A stretch of DNA of 39,203 bases from the NCBI GenBank assembly GCA_028684885.1, contig JAQUFB010000004.1:1-39203 (forward strand), read 5' to 3'. The translations under genes were made by a program, and so were the position numbers. A model generated the notes under the pieces. That model was not told the origin of the DNA, searched no databases, and was given only the letters and a program-made list of their open reading frames with translations. This DNA is from Sulfurovum sp. GTDB lineage: Bacteria > Campylobacterota > Campylobacteria > Campylobacterales > Sulfurovaceae. Shown here piece after piece: positions 7,327-16,786 of the stretch (position 1 is its first letter; every line of letters starts with the position of its first letter).

Positions 7327-8222
7327 TGAAAAAGCTTCTGATACTCAGCGACGGCAGGCCAGGGCATCTCAATCAGTCTATTGCTTTTGCTAAATATTTG
7401 AATGTTACGTATGATATTGTCCCCGTTAAATTCAGATCAAAATGGGCAAAAGGCGTATCTTTTGTTTTTGATAGGGTCCACTTTTATACGGATCTGCTCC
7501 ATATCTCCTCTCCTCCCCCGGATGTTACCTATGACGGGGTGGTTTCTGCCGGTTCGGATACCTACTACCTCAATAAGTTTCTCTCCAAAAAACTGCATGC
7601 CAGATCTATCACCATGATGCTTCCGAGAGGATACCGGTATGATTTTGATCTGATTTTTGCACAGCGTCATGATGCGCCGCCTCTTAAAGAGAATATTGTC
7701 CAAATCCCTGCAAATTTTGCATATATCGAACCCAAAGGGATTTACAAGACAGCAAACCCCTCCATTGGCATTGTGATCGGGGGCAGCAACAGATATTTTA
7801 CGCTTACGCCACAAAAACTCAAAGCACAGCTGGATCTGATCATACGGCATTATCAGGGATATGAGATTGCCGTGACCACCTCTCCCCGGACCCCCAAAGA
7901 GATAGAGAGACTTGTGAAAAGCTATGGGTTTGACTATGCGGTGATCTTTTCCGAGAATCCTGTTAATCCCATTGCCGATTTTCTCGAACAGTGCAGTGAT
8001 GTGTTTATCACAGCCGACAGTACCTCGATGATCTCAGAAGCAGTCTCATGGGGAAATGCGAATGTGGAAATTTTGCCTTTGGAATATCAGGGCGAAAACA
8101 AATTTACACGGTTTACCGCCTTTTTGGAAAAAGAGGGGTATCTGCATATATGTGACGGTACCTTCAAACCATGCAATAGAAAGATAGATTTTTTACGATA
8201 TATTCCAAAGGAAGTGTTATGA
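7326..8222 (+). CDS. ELM1/GtrOC1-like protein, probable glycosyltransferase
   Basis: I start at ATG 7326 (298 aa, MKKLLILSDGRPGHLNQS), which overlaps the preceding stop by one base. The ORF track start at 7287 lies inside the upstream gene. The opening LSDGRPGHLNQ and the later IGIVIGGSNRYF and FITADSTSMISEA stretches resemble the ELM1 (mitochondrial fission ELM1-like, DUF1022) family, which has a GT-B-like fold. In bacteria, family members sit in LPS loci and are thought to act as glycosyltransferases, though biochemical evidence is thin. It is translationally coupled to the acyltransferase upstream and by a 4-base ATGA overlap to the next glycosyltransferase. A role in LPS core or lipid A decoration is therefore likely. 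The exact substrate is unknown. Confidence 0.65.
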   Translation: MKKLLILSDGRPGHLNQSIAFAKYLNVTYDIVPVKFRSKWAKGVSFVFDRVHFYTDLLHISSPPPDVTYDGVVSAGSDTYYLNKFLSKKLHARSITMMLPRGYRYDFDLIFAQRHDAPPLKENIVQIPANFAYIEPKGIYKTANPSIGIVIGGSNRYFTLTPQKLKAQLDLIIRHYQGYEIAVTTSPRTPKEIERLVKSYGFDYAVIFSENPVNPIADFLEQCSDVFITADSTSMISEAVSWGNANVEILPLEYQGENKFTRFTAFLEKEGYLHICDGTFKPCNRKIDFLRYIPKEVL

Positions 8223-9319
8223 AAATTGTACAGATTTTACCCGAACTTAATGAGGGTGGGGTAGAACGCGGTGTGGTTGATCTTAACCGAGAATTAGTGA
8301 AGTTAGGGCATGAAAGCATCGTTATCAGTGCCGGCGGAAAATTGCAGAATCAGATAGAAAAAGATGGCGGCAAGCATATTTTATTTGATGTTTGTTCTAA
8401 AAATATTTTGACAGCCCCATTGCGTATCTTTAAACTGCATCACTTGTTTACAGTGTTGCAGCCGGATATCTTGCATGCGCGCAGCCGTGTTCCGGCTTGG
8501 CTTGCCTATCTGGCAAATAGAACATTGCATATTCCGTTTGTAACGACTGTCCACGGATTTAACAGTGTAAATGCTTATAGCAAGATCATGACCTATGGAG
8601 ACAAAGTGATTTGCGGAAGTAAATTTATGATAGATCATATTATAAAAAACTACCAGACTGCTCCCGAAAAAATTGTTTTAGTACCAAGGGGTGTTGATGT
8701 CGATTCTTTTGATGCAAAACTCAATGAAGAGTTTATCCAAAGCTTCAAAGAGAAGTATCATTTGAAGGATAGCTTTGTTATTACACAGGTAGCCAGGATC
8801 ACGCACTGGAAAGACCAAAAAACAACCATTAAAGCATTTTTAGAAGTAAAAAAATCTCTTGGAAATGCGAAGTTGCTACTTGTCGGCAGTGTTGATAAGA
8901 GTCGGTCTCACTACTATGAAGAATTGAAAAAAAATATTGATGATAGCCCCTACGGCAATGATATTATTTTTACCGGGAATCAACAACATATCAAAGAGAT
9001 ATTTTCTTTGTCAGACGTGAGCATCTCTGCCTCTAATAAGCCTGAAACCTTTGGCCGAGCCAATGTTGAGAGTCTCTTTATGGGTACGCCACTGATCGCT
9101 ACAAATATCGGCGCAACAGCAGATTATGTGATTGAGGGGAAAAACGGATATCTGTTTGAACCAAATGATGCTGAAACGCTAGCAAGACTTATCCTTAAAA
9201 TAGACAAGAATAATTTTGATAAAGACGGGATGGCACAGTATATCAGAGAAAATTTTTCATTAGAACAGATGGTTGATAAAACAGTTACGGTCTATAAAAA
9301 ACTACAGGAGAGGTATTAA
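8219..9319 (+). CDS. Glycosyltransferase family 4 (GT-B)
   Basis: The N-terminus KIVQILPELNEGGVERGVVDL is the glycine-rich loop of retaining GT4 enzymes. The C-terminal half carries the donor-binding pattern KPETFGRANVESLFMGTPLIATNIGA with the E-x7-E spacing of the family. Length (366 aa) is typical, and no signal peptide is seen. The gene overlaps the ELM1-like gene by 4 bases and ends one base before rfbA starts, so it belongs to the same transcript. It probably adds a sugar to an LPS core or O-chain on the cytoplasmic face of the membrane. Donor and acceptor cannot be read from the sequence. From about here the DNA becomes more AT-rich than upstream. Confidence 0.85.
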   Translation: MKIVQILPELNEGGVERGVVDLNRELVKLGHESIVISAGGKLQNQIEKDGGKHILFDVCSKNILTAPLRIFKLHHLFTVLQPDILHARSRVPAWLAYLANRTLHIPFVTTVHGFNSVNAYSKIMTYGDKVICGSKFMIDHIIKNYQTAPEKIVLVPRGVDVDSFDAKLNEEFIQSFKEKYHLKDSFVITQVARITHWKDQKTTIKAFLEVKKSLGNAKLLLVGSVDKSRSHYYEELKKNIDDSPYGNDIIFTGNQQHIKEIFSLSDVSISASNKPETFGRANVESLFMGTPLIATNIGATADYVIEGKNGYLFEPNDAETLARLILKIDKNNFDKDGMAQYIRENFSLEQMVDKTVTVYKKLQERY

Positions 9320-10198
9320 ATGAAGGGAATTATTTTAGCTGGTGGAAGTGGAACCAGACTTTATCCAATTACGCGAAGTATCAGTAAGCAATTACTTCCG
9401 GTTTATGATAAGCCTATGATCTATTATCCCTTGTCAGTTTTGATGCTCGCAGGTATCCGAGAGATTCTTATCATATCAACACCTGAAGATCTAGGGAAAT
9501 TTGAAGAACTTTTGGGTGATGGAAGTGACTGGGGGATTCTTCTTGAGTATAAGGAACAGCCATCGCCTGATGGTTTGGCTCAAGCGTTTATCCTGGGCGA
9601 AAAGTTTATAGGCGATGAGAGTGTCTGTTTGATACTAGGGGATAATATCTTTTATGGACAAGGTTTTACCCCCTTACTTCAAAAGGCAGCTTCTTTAGAC
9701 GAAGGAGCAGTTGTATTTGGATATCAAGTCAAAGATCCGGAGAGATTTGGTGTAGTTGAGTTCGATAAAAACAAAATCGCCATCAATATAGAAGAAAAAC
9801 CATTGAAACCAAAATCAAACTTTGCAGTAACAGGTCTTTACTTTTATGATAATGATGTTATCGAAATAGCAAAAAATGTAAAACCATCCGGTCGTGGTGA
9901 ACTTGAAATCACCTCTGTTAATCAAGAGTACCTCAAAAAAGGAAAATTAAAAGTTGAACTTTTAGGTAGAGGATTTGCTTGGCTTGATACCGGAACACAT
10001 GATAGTCTCATAGATGCAGGACAATTTGTACAAACGATAGAACATAGACAAGGGTATAAGATAGCATGTCTTGAAGAGATAGCCTACAACAATGGCTGGA
10101 TTGGTAAAGAGAAGATCCTGGAGATAGCCAAACCGCTTGCTAAAAATGGATATGGACAATATCTTTATGATCTTGTGAAGGAAGAGAATGTTCAATAA
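9320..10198 (+). CDS. rfbA: Glucose-1-phosphate thymidylyltransferase
   Basis: RfbA (RmlA) joins dTTP and glucose-1-phosphate to dTDP-glucose. The start [36 protein letters not shown] holds the nucleotidyltransferase loop GGSGTRL and the conserved KQLLP. The 292-residue length matches the family. It begins directly after the preceding glycosyltransferase stop and overlaps rfbB by 11 bases. Together they supply dTDP-4-keto-6-deoxyglucose to the fdtA-like and fdtB-like genes downstream. rmlC and rmlD are not seen in the window, so the product here is unlikely to be rhamnose alone. Confidence 0.95.
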   Translation: MKGIILAGGSGTRLYPITRSISKQLLPVYDKPMIYYPLSVLMLAGIREILIISTPEDLGKFEELLGDGSDWGILLEYKEQPSPDGLAQAFILGEKFIGDESVCLILGDNIFYGQGFTPLLQKAASLDEGAVVFGYQVKDPERFGVVEFDKNKIAINIEEKPLKPKSNFAVTGLYFYDNDVIEIAKNVKPSGRGELEITSVNQEYLKKGKLKVELLGRGFAWLDTGTHDSLIDAGQFVQTIEHRQGYKIACLEEIAYNNGWIGKEKILEIAKPLAKNGYGQYLYDLVKEENVQ

Positions 10199-11279
10199 TA
10201 ACAATAAGACAATACTTCTTACAGGATGTGCAGGATTTATAGGGAGTAACTTTGTCCCATATTTTTTAAAAAAATATGAAAATTATAATCTAGTAAATCT
10301 GGATGTACTGACATACGCGGGAGATTTAGAGAATCTCAAAGAGGTAGAAAACCACCCACGATATAAATTTATCAAGGGCAATATTTGCAATCGTGAGCTT
10401 GTAGAGTTTATCTTTAATGGATACGATATCCAAGGTGTGATTCACTTTGCAGCAGAATCGCATGTAGATAATTCTATCAAAAATCCTGGTGTATTTATAG
10501 AGACCAATGTAAATGGAACTTTTACACTTTTGGATATCGCTTATAGATACTGGATGGAAAAACCATTCAAATACAGAGATCGATATCTGGCAGCTAACAA
10601 CGATCCGCTATCTACTGAAGCGTCGCTTCCCCGTTTTCATCATATTTCGACAGATGAAGTGTATGGAACTCTTAGTGAAGATTCAAATGATCTGTTTACC
10701 GAAAAGACACCTTACTCTCCAAACTCACCATATTCAGCTTCAAAAGCATCAAGTGATATGGTGGTAAGAAGTTATGTCGAAACCTATGGGATGAACTGTG
10801 TTGTTACCAACTGCTCAAACAACTATGGACCCAAACAACATGATGAAAAACTAATCCCAACCATTATAAGAAATGCTTTGCAGGGTAATCCTATTCCTAT
10901 CTATGGGGATGGGAAAAATATCAGAGATTGGCTCTATGTGCTTGATCATTGTAAAGGAATTGATTTAGTCTATCATACCGGTAAAACAGGTGAAACCTAC
11001 AATATCGGTGGAAGAAATGAGAAAACAAACCTTCAGATAGTGAACCGTATTTGTGAAATTTTAGACGAGAAAGTTCCACGTTCTTCATGTCATTCTGAAC
11101 TTGGTTCCGGATCTAGCTATAAAGAGTTGATCACATTTGTTGCTGACCGCGCCGGGCATGATAGAAGATATGCAATAGATGCTACCAAACTAGAAAATGA
11201 ACTTGGTTGGAAAGCTGATGAAACATTTGATACAGGAATCATGAAGACTGTAGAATGGTATTTGGAGAAATATAAATGA
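10188..11279 (+). CDS. rfbB: dTDP-glucose 4,6-dehydratase
   Basis: RfbB (RmlB) converts dTDP-glucose to dTDP-4-keto-6-deoxyglucose with bound [12 protein letters not shown] near residue 13 is the Rossmann glycine motif. HISTDEVYG and YSASKASSD carry the catalytic Thr/Asp-Glu and the YxxxK of extended short-chain dehydrogenases. Length (363 aa) is slightly above the usual 340-360. It overlaps rfbA by 11 bases upstream and the next gene by 4 bases (ATGA), so the unit is tightly coupled. Confidence 0.95.
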   Translation: MFNNNNKTILLTGCAGFIGSNFVPYFLKKYENYNLVNLDVLTYAGDLENLKEVENHPRYKFIKGNICNRELVEFIFNGYDIQGVIHFAAESHVDNSIKNPGVFIETNVNGTFTLLDIAYRYWMEKPFKYRDRYLAANNDPLSTEASLPRFHHISTDEVYGTLSEDSNDLFTEKTPYSPNSPYSASKASSDMVVRSYVETYGMNCVVTNCSNNYGPKQHDEKLIPTIIRNALQGNPIPIYGDGKNIRDWLYVLDHCKGIDLVYHTGKTGETYNIGGRNEKTNLQIVNRICEILDEKVPRSSCHSELGSGSSYKELITFVADRAGHDRRYAIDATKLENELGWKADETFDTGIMKTVEWYLEKYK

Positions 11280-12346
11280 AAGAACATTTAAAGATAGTTC
11301 ATTGTGGCAATTTTAGTTATTTTAGTAATGGTGCAGCTTTTAATGCTCATGAAAGAAAAATTAGTTATGGATTAATGAATCATGGACATTTTGTTTATGA
11401 TTTTAGTTATAGAGATCTGGCTAAATGCCAAAGAGTTTTAGGGTTTAAGAAAAAAAGTATTGATAGAATGAACCAAAATTTGATTGATACGTGTCTGAAT
11501 ATTCAGCCGGACCTTCTTTTGTTGGGAAAGGCAGAGTTTATTTATGCTGATACATTAAAAAAAATCAAAGAGCTTATCCCTGCTATAAAAATAGCACAAT
11601 GGTTTGTTGATCATTTTGCGAGAGAATCTGATGAAGTATTTTTAAAACAGTTTCATTACACAGATTGTTTTTTTCAAACTTCGGCGGCTGAACTTCAGGA
11701 ATTATCTTTGAACTTTAAAAATTTGGTATGTTCATATATGCCAAATATTACCGATAATGCATTTGAACACAAAATTGTGAGTGAAAAAATCTATGATGTG
11801 ATATATATAGCAAGAGATCATAAAGAGGATGAAAGATATAAATTTGCTGTAATGCTTAATGAGTTTTGTAAAAACAATCATCTTAATTTAAAAATTTATG
11901 GTTCTTTGGGGAATACTACAGTGTTCGGACAGAATTATTATGATGAAATTGCTAAAGCAAAAATAGCTGTAAATTTTAATAGAAATGATAAAATTGAAGG
12001 TGAAAATAAAGATAAATTCATGGGGTCATCAGATAGAATGAACCATTTTATGGGAACGGGTACTTGTACTTTTAGCCCTAAGATCAGAGGGCTTGATACG
12101 CTTTATACAGATAATGAGGATGTGGTCTATTTTGATGGAGCAACAGATTGTTTCGAGAAGATATTGTTTTATCTTGAAAATGATAGATATGAAAAAATAG
12201 CACTACAAGGAAATGATAAAGCTTATAAAATTTCAAATGCAAAAAAAGTAACCAAATATTTTTTAGAAACCATATTTGGTGAGAAGTATTCAATGGAGTA
12301 TGAATGGATGGATTTGCGTTATCACAATGGTAAAAAATATGAATAA
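11276..12346 (+). CDS. CgeB-like glycosyltransferase
   Basis: The 356-residue protein has an N-terminal half with few recognisable motifs. Its C-terminal half (about 170-330) resembles the glycosyl transferases group 1 domain seen in CgeB-type proteins: YDVIYIARDHKED, then AKIAVNFNRND, then RMNHFMGTGTCTFSPKIRGLDTLY with a late EDVVYFD. No signal peptide or membrane span is visible. It begins inside the end of rfbB (4-base overlap) and its end overlaps the fdtA-like start by 8 bases. A sugar transferase role in the same glycan is likely from the fold and the context; donor and acceptor are unknown. The base composition is clearly AT-rich. Confidence 0.65.
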   Translation: MKEHLKIVHCGNFSYFSNGAAFNAHERKISYGLMNHGHFVYDFSYRDLAKCQRVLGFKKKSIDRMNQNLIDTCLNIQPDLLLLGKAEFIYADTLKKIKELIPAIKIAQWFVDHFARESDEVFLKQFHYTDCFFQTSAAELQELSLNFKNLVCSYMPNITDNAFEHKIVSEKIYDVIYIARDHKEDERYKFAVMLNEFCKNNHLNLKIYGSLGNTTVFGQNYYDEIAKAKIAVNFNRNDKIEGENKDKFMGSSDRMNHFMGTGTCTFSPKIRGLDTLYTDNEDVVYFDGATDCFEKILFYLENDRYEKIALQGNDKAYKISNAKKVTKYFLETIFGEKYSMEYEWMDLRYHNGKKYE

Positions 12347-12752
12347 CGTTAAACTAGTAAATTTTAAAACACTTGGTGATGAAAGAGGTTCTCTTATAGC
12401 CATTGAAGAGGGGTATAATACACCTTTTGCCATAAAAAGAGTTTATTATATCTTTGATACAAAAGAGGGTGTTGAAAGAGGTTTTCACGCCCATATTAAT
12501 CTTAAGCAAATCGCTATAGCGGTAAAAGGCAGCTGTACTTTTGTGCTTGATGATGGAAAACAAAGAGAAGAGATAAAACTTGATAACCCAAATCGAGGAC
12601 TTTTTATAGAAGGATTGATTTGGAGAGAGATGAAAGATTTTAGTCAAGATTGTGTTTTAGTAGTGTTAGCCAGTGAACATTATGATGAAAGTGACTACAT
12701 ACGAGATTATGAGAGGTTTCTAGAGGAAGTTGAAAATGCAATTAACGGGTAA
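12339..12752 (+). CDS. fdtA: TDP-4-oxo-6-deoxyglucose 3,4-ketoisomerase (FdtA/QdtA type)
   Basis: FdtA-type cupins move the keto group of dTDP-4-keto-6-deoxyglucose from C4 to C3, which sets up 3-amination. The sequence has the family opening FKTLGDERGSLIAIEE and the RGFHAHINLKQ core with the active-site histidines, and it ends in the typical DYIRDYERFL. I prefer ATG 12339 (137 aa), which overlaps the preceding gene by 8 bases. ATG 12327 is a possible alternative and the ORF track start at 12276 is too early. FdtA and QdtA differ in C4 stereochemistry (galacto or gluco), and I cannot separate them by eye. The 3-aminotransferase two genes on supports the assignment. Confidence 0.85.
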   Translation: MNNVKLVNFKTLGDERGSLIAIEEGYNTPFAIKRVYYIFDTKEGVERGFHAHINLKQIAIAVKGSCTFVLDDGKQREEIKLDNPNRGLFIEGLIWREMKDFSQDCVLVVLASEHYDESDYIRDYERFLEEVENAING

Positions 12753-13254
12753 AAATATAAATATGAGAACGGTTACACTGGAAGATGCAGAGTTTATTTA
12801 TCTTATGAGACAAAATCAAAATAAAACTAAATACCTTTCAAAAGTCACAGGTACAGTTGAGTCTCAAAAAGAGTGGATAAAAAACTACAAAGAAAAAGAA
12901 AAAGAGCAAAAAGAGTTTTACTTTGTGATCGAGTCTAAAAGTGAAGAAAAACTTGGACTTGTAAGAGTGTATGATTTTCAAGATGATTCTTTCTGCTGGG
13001 GAAGTTGGCTGATAAAAGAAGATGCTCCAAAAACTACAGCGATCGAATCAGCATTACAAATATATGAATTTGGATTTTATAACTTAGGATTTAAAAAGTC
13101 TCATTTTGATGTACGAAAAGGAAACAACAAGGTAATAGCATTTCATCAAAGATTTGGTGCAAAGATTATACATGAAAATGAATTAGATTATTTTTTTAAT
13201 TTTGAAAAAAGTGATTATGTGAAAATAAAAGAAAAATATAAGAGGTATCTGTAA
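12736..13254 (+). CDS. GNAT-family N-acetyltransferase, probable amino-sugar acetylation
   Basis: The 172-residue protein starts at ATG 12736, eight bases after GAGGA, and overlaps fdtA by 17 bases. Its layout is that of a GNAT enzyme: MRTVTLEDAEFIYLMR, a central strand with GLVRVYDF, then helix and LGFKKSHFDVRKGNNKVIAFHQRFGAKI, where acetyl-CoA usually binds. It lies between the ketoisomerase and the 3-aminotransferase, so it most likely N-acetylates the 3-amino sugar. In described Fuc3NAc and Qui3NAc pathways this step is done by left-handed beta-helix enzymes (FdtC, QdtC), which makes the GNAT fold notable here. The substrate is inferred from context only. Confidence 0.7.
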   Translation: MQLTGKNINMRTVTLEDAEFIYLMRQNQNKTKYLSKVTGTVESQKEWIKNYKEKEKEQKEFYFVIESKSEEKLGLVRVYDFQDDSFCWGSWLIKEDAPKTTAIESALQIYEFGFYNLGFKKSHFDVRKGNNKVIAFHQRFGAKIIHENELDYFFNFEKSDYVKIKEKYKRYL

Positions 13255-14364
13255 ATGATTCCATTTTTAGATTTAAAAAGTATTAATGCTCAGTATAGAA
13301 ATGAATTGATAGAAGCCTGTACAAGGATAATAGATAGTGGCTGGTATATCCAAGGCAATGAATGTAAAGAATTTGAAAAAGAATTTGCAGAGTATTGTGG
13401 GACAAAATATGCTATCGGTGTAGCAAATGGTTTGGATGCACTGATTTTAATTCTAAGAGCTTATAAAGAGTTGGGAATGATGAATGATGGTGATGAAGTA
13501 ATAGTGCCATCCAATACCTATATTGCCTCTATTTTAGCAATTTCACAAAACAATCTTGTTCCTGTTTTGGTGGAACCCGATATAAATACATATCTCATTG
13601 ACACATCTAAAATAGAAGAAAAAATCACTTCAAAAACAAAAGCTGTTATGCCTGTGCACTTGTATGGTCAAACATGTGAAATGGACAAGATAAGTGAGAT
13701 TGCAAAAAAGTATAACTTAAAAGTGATAGAAGATTCAGCACAAGCTCATGGTGCATACTTTGCAGATAAAAGAGCTGGTAACTTAGGCGATGCAAGCGGA
13801 TTTAGCTTTTATCCTGGAAAAAATCTTGGAGCGCTTGGTGATGGTGGAGCAGTCACCACAAATGATGAAGCGTTGGCCGGAGCTATTAAAGCACTGGGAA
13901 ACTATGGGAGCCATAAAAAATATGAAAATTTTTATAAAGGTGTAAATAGCAGACTTGATGAGATGCAAGCCGCACTTTTAAAAGTCAAGTTAAGATACCT
14001 TGATGATGAAATAGAAAAACGAAGAGCAATAGCAGACTATTATTTAGAAAATATCAAAAATCCGGCTATCCTATTGCCAACAATCGGCCGACCGTTATCA
14101 ACCAACTCGCATGTGTGGCACTTGTTTGTGATAAGAACAGCCAAAAGAGATGAATTACAAAAATATCTTTTAGAAAACGGCATTCAAACACTTATCCACT
14201 ATCCCATCCCCCCGCATAAACAAAATGCCTATAAAGAGTGGCAGAATGATGTTTATCCAATAAGTGACCGGATACATAATGAAGTATTGAGTTTGCCTAT
14301 CAGTGGAGTACAGAGTTTGGAAGATACACAAAAAATTGTCAAACTAATTAATTTTAAGCTCTAA
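13255..14364 (+). CDS. fdtB: dTDP-3-keto-6-deoxyhexose 3-aminotransferase (DegT/DnrJ/EryC1/StrS)
   Basis: This PLP enzyme transfers an amino group from glutamate to the 3-keto sugar made by the FdtA-type enzyme. It has the DegT pattern throughout: [18 protein letters not shown] at the start, [22 protein letters not shown] with the PLP-contacting Asp, and [17 protein letters not shown] with the Schiff-base lysine. The final part [10 protein letters not shown] and [12 protein letters not shown] is typical of FdtB and QdtB. Length (369 aa) is normal. The start directly follows the GNAT stop. Whether the product is dTDP-Fuc3N or dTDP-Qui3N depends on the ketoisomerase. Confidence 0.88.
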   Translation: MIPFLDLKSINAQYRNELIEACTRIIDSGWYIQGNECKEFEKEFAEYCGTKYAIGVANGLDALILILRAYKELGMMNDGDEVIVPSNTYIASILAISQNNLVPVLVEPDINTYLIDTSKIEEKITSKTKAVMPVHLYGQTCEMDKISEIAKKYNLKVIEDSAQAHGAYFADKRAGNLGDASGFSFYPGKNLGALGDGGAVTTNDEALAGAIKALGNYGSHKKYENFYKGVNSRLDEMQAALLKVKLRYLDDEIEKRRAIADYYLENIKNPAILLPTIGRPLSTNSHVWHLFVIRTAKRDELQKYLLENGIQTLIHYPIPPHKQNAYKEWQNDVYPISDRIHNEVLSLPISGVQSLEDTQKIVKLINFKL

Positions 14365-14521
14365 GAGGGTTGACATTATTATTTATGCATCAGCGATGGA
14401 TGAAGAGGAGATTAAATCCAAATCAGATATGATTGTAGCCGATAGAGTTAGTAGTGAAATAGTGGATGTACAGCATAAAGTTTATGCCAGAGTATTTTTA
14501 GAAAGAACGAAAGGAAAAGCA

Positions 14522-15565
14522 GTGAAAGTATGTCAGGTTCTGGCTGGAGTAGGAAATGGAGGACTTGAAAAACATACCATAGAACTATCAAAAAGATTAA
14601 AACAACAGAATATCGACGTAACAGTCATAGCACATCCGGGTTTTGCTCAAGATTTTGAGGGAATAAATTTTATACCAATAGACTTGGGAAAAAGCAGATT
14701 AAACCCATTGCTTTTATACCGTTTATATAAAGTTTTAAAAAATGGATCTTTTGATATTGTACATACCCAAGCGAATAAAGCTACGGATATAGTAGTAAAA
14801 ATAAAACCTTTTTTAAATTTTAAAATGATTTCTACGCTGCATAATATAAAAAGGAATTTAAGTTCTTTTGAAAAAAGTGATTTTGTTATTACTGTATCGG
14901 ACAAGATAGGCGAAAAACTTCAAAATAGGAACAAGCAAACAATATATAATGGCATTAGCTATGAGAAAATGAGTGATATTATTGATCTTCGTAAGACATA
15001 TGGTTTCAAGGCAGAATCATTTGTGATTTGTACTATTGCACGTTTAACAAAGGCTAAGCGGCTGGATGTATTATTGAAAGGATTGGCGAAAACTGAAAAT
15101 ATTAATTTGATTTTGGTAGGCGGTGGAGAAGAAGAAACTAATTTAAAAGAACTTGTAGATTCCTTAGGCATAAAAGAACGTGTGGAATTGACCGGAGCAA
15201 TGGAAAATAAAGCAGTAAAACAAATCATTGCCAATTCTGATGCCTTTGTAATGACTTCTGATAATGAAGGTTTTCCTTATACTTTCGTAGAGACGATGTT
15301 TTGTCATACACCATTTATTTCTACACCAGTTTCAGATATTGAAAAGTTTATTGGCCCGGAATATACTATTCCTTTCGGGGATTATCATACATTAGCAAAA
15401 AAACTGCAAGATGTAAAAAACAATTATGCTGAGGTTGAACGGGATTTTATACCGATCTTTCAAAAGGCAGTTCATGAATTTACAGTTGAAAATATGGTAA
15501 ATCAAACAATAAAAGTTTATGAAAAGGTAATGGGTTCAGATTATGATGATAGAGGAAGAGCATAA
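14522..15565 (+). CDS. Glycosyltransferase family 4
   Basis: The catalytic body begins VKVCQVLAGVGNGGLEKHTIELSKRL, the GT4 glycine loop. The C-terminal half has SDNEGFPYTFVETMFCHTPFISTPVSD with the E-x7-E pattern. I prefer GTG 14522 (347 aa), which has AAAGGAAA just upstream. The ORF track starts 42 residues earlier at ATG 14396, where no ribosome site is visible. The frame is open even further back to 14348, and the extra stretch does not look like a GT4 N-terminus, so it may be residue of another gene. If that stretch is translated, the protein would be an unusual N-terminal extension form. It probably extends the same cell-surface glycan; sugar specificity is unknown. Confidence 0.78.
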   Translation: MKVCQVLAGVGNGGLEKHTIELSKRLKQQNIDVTVIAHPGFAQDFEGINFIPIDLGKSRLNPLLLYRLYKVLKNGSFDIVHTQANKATDIVVKIKPFLNFKMISTLHNIKRNLSSFEKSDFVITVSDKIGEKLQNRNKQTIYNGISYEKMSDIIDLRKTYGFKAESFVICTIARLTKAKRLDVLLKGLAKTENINLILVGGGEEETNLKELVDSLGIKERVELTGAMENKAVKQIIANSDAFVMTSDNEGFPYTFVETMFCHTPFISTPVSDIEKFIGPEYTIPFGDYHTLAKKLQDVKNNYAEVERDFIPIFQKAVHEFTVENMVNQTIKVYEKVMGSDYDDRGRA

Positions 15566-16714
15566 TTGAAAAAAGTTAGTATTTTAATACCGGTACAAGA
15601 GTACTTAAACAGCTATAGGGGTGGGGCAATAGCAAGATGGATCTCTCATGTATACAAGGGTGGAAAACATGATTATCAATTTGATATTTTAGGTCGAACT
15701 TTGAATGATGAGTATGATTTTCGAAATACCGATTCTCTTACTATTGTTTCAAAATATAATAATTTGCTTAATGTTCTCACCGGATTGCCAATTATTCGAA
15801 CTATCTTTAAGCCATTTATCTCCTCGATTTATTTAAAAATTTATAGAAAGGATATACGTTCTAGCGAGATATTGGAAGTACACAATTCAATTGAATATAT
15901 TGCAAAAATAAGAAAACTGAACTTTTCAGGAAAAATCATTTTGCATATGCATAACAATTATCTAAATAAACTCAGCAAAGAATTTATTCATACTCTCAAT
16001 TCTCAAATCAATTTATTGATTTTTCCAAGTAAAGCACTAAAAAATGAATTTTTAGCTATGCATCCAGAATTTAACAAGCCTATAGAAGTTGTTTATAATG
16101 GGTATGATCCAAAGAAATTCTTTCCACAAAAGGAAGGAATACCCAAGGCTAATCCAGTGATAGGATATATAGGGAGATTTGATAAGAATAAAAATATATT
16201 GAATCTACTAGATATCTATAGTGCACTGTTGGATAAAATTCCGAATTTAGAATTTTATCTTATAGGTTCCGGCAAGTCAGGTGGAGTTGAAAATAAATAC
16301 CAACGGTTAGTATTAAAAAAAATTGAGAAAATAAATCGTCAAAATGGGAAAATTACATACTTGGGCTATGTACATAATGATCAATTATATAAATACTATA
16401 ATCTGTTTGATCTATTTATCTCTTTACCTGTTCATACGGAAGCATTTGGTATGACTTTTGTGGAGGCTTTGGCGTGTAAAACACTTAGTATTGGAACAAA
16501 TTTGGGTGGTATACCCGAAGCGATCGGATGCAATGAATTGCTGATAAATAATCCGAAAGATCATATGGAAGTAGTTGATAAAATGATTAAAATCTTGTCT
16601 GATGAGACACTTTATCAATCATTAGTAGAAAAAACTTTTAATTATGTTTCAATGAATTTTCAATGGAAAGCTATACAGACGAAACAATTGAAAGTATTAG
16701 CTCAGGTATCTTAA
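15566..16714 (+). CDS. Glycosyltransferase family 4
   Basis: The start is TTG 15566, seven bases after AGAGGAAG and right behind the preceding stop. The 382-residue protein has the GT-B N-terminus KKVSILIPVQEYLNSYRGGAIARWISH. Its C-terminal domain holds NPVIGYIGRFDKNKN and the donor loop HTEAFGMTFVEALACKTLSIGTNLGGIPEAIG, a clear GT4 signature. It has no membrane span. Position suggests it works on the same oligosaccharide as its neighbours. A 72-base spacer follows with its own AAAGGA ribosome site for the next gene. Confidence 0.85.
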   Translation: MKKVSILIPVQEYLNSYRGGAIARWISHVYKGGKHDYQFDILGRTLNDEYDFRNTDSLTIVSKYNNLLNVLTGLPIIRTIFKPFISSIYLKIYRKDIRSSEILEVHNSIEYIAKIRKLNFSGKIILHMHNNYLNKLSKEFIHTLNSQINLLIFPSKALKNEFLAMHPEFNKPIEVVYNGYDPKKFFPQKEGIPKANPVIGYIGRFDKNKNILNLLDIYSALLDKIPNLEFYLIGSGKSGGVENKYQRLVLKKIEKINRQNGKITYLGYVHNDQLYKYYNLFDLFISLPVHTEAFGMTFVEALACKTLSIGTNLGGIPEAIGCNELLINNPKDHMEVVDKMIKILSDETLYQSLVEKTFNYVSMNFQWKAIQTKQLKVLAQVS

Positions 16715-16786
16715 GAAAAGCAAGCATAAAATTTCAGCAAAAGTGATAAACTGATAAAATTGTTCAGAGGAATGTAAAGGATTAAA

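Noticed and set aside
9320-14364. dTDP-rhamnose biosynthesis locus
   Set aside because: rfbA and rfbB are present but rmlC and rmlD are not. The fdtA-like and fdtB-like genes point to a 3-amino-3,6-dideoxy sugar instead.
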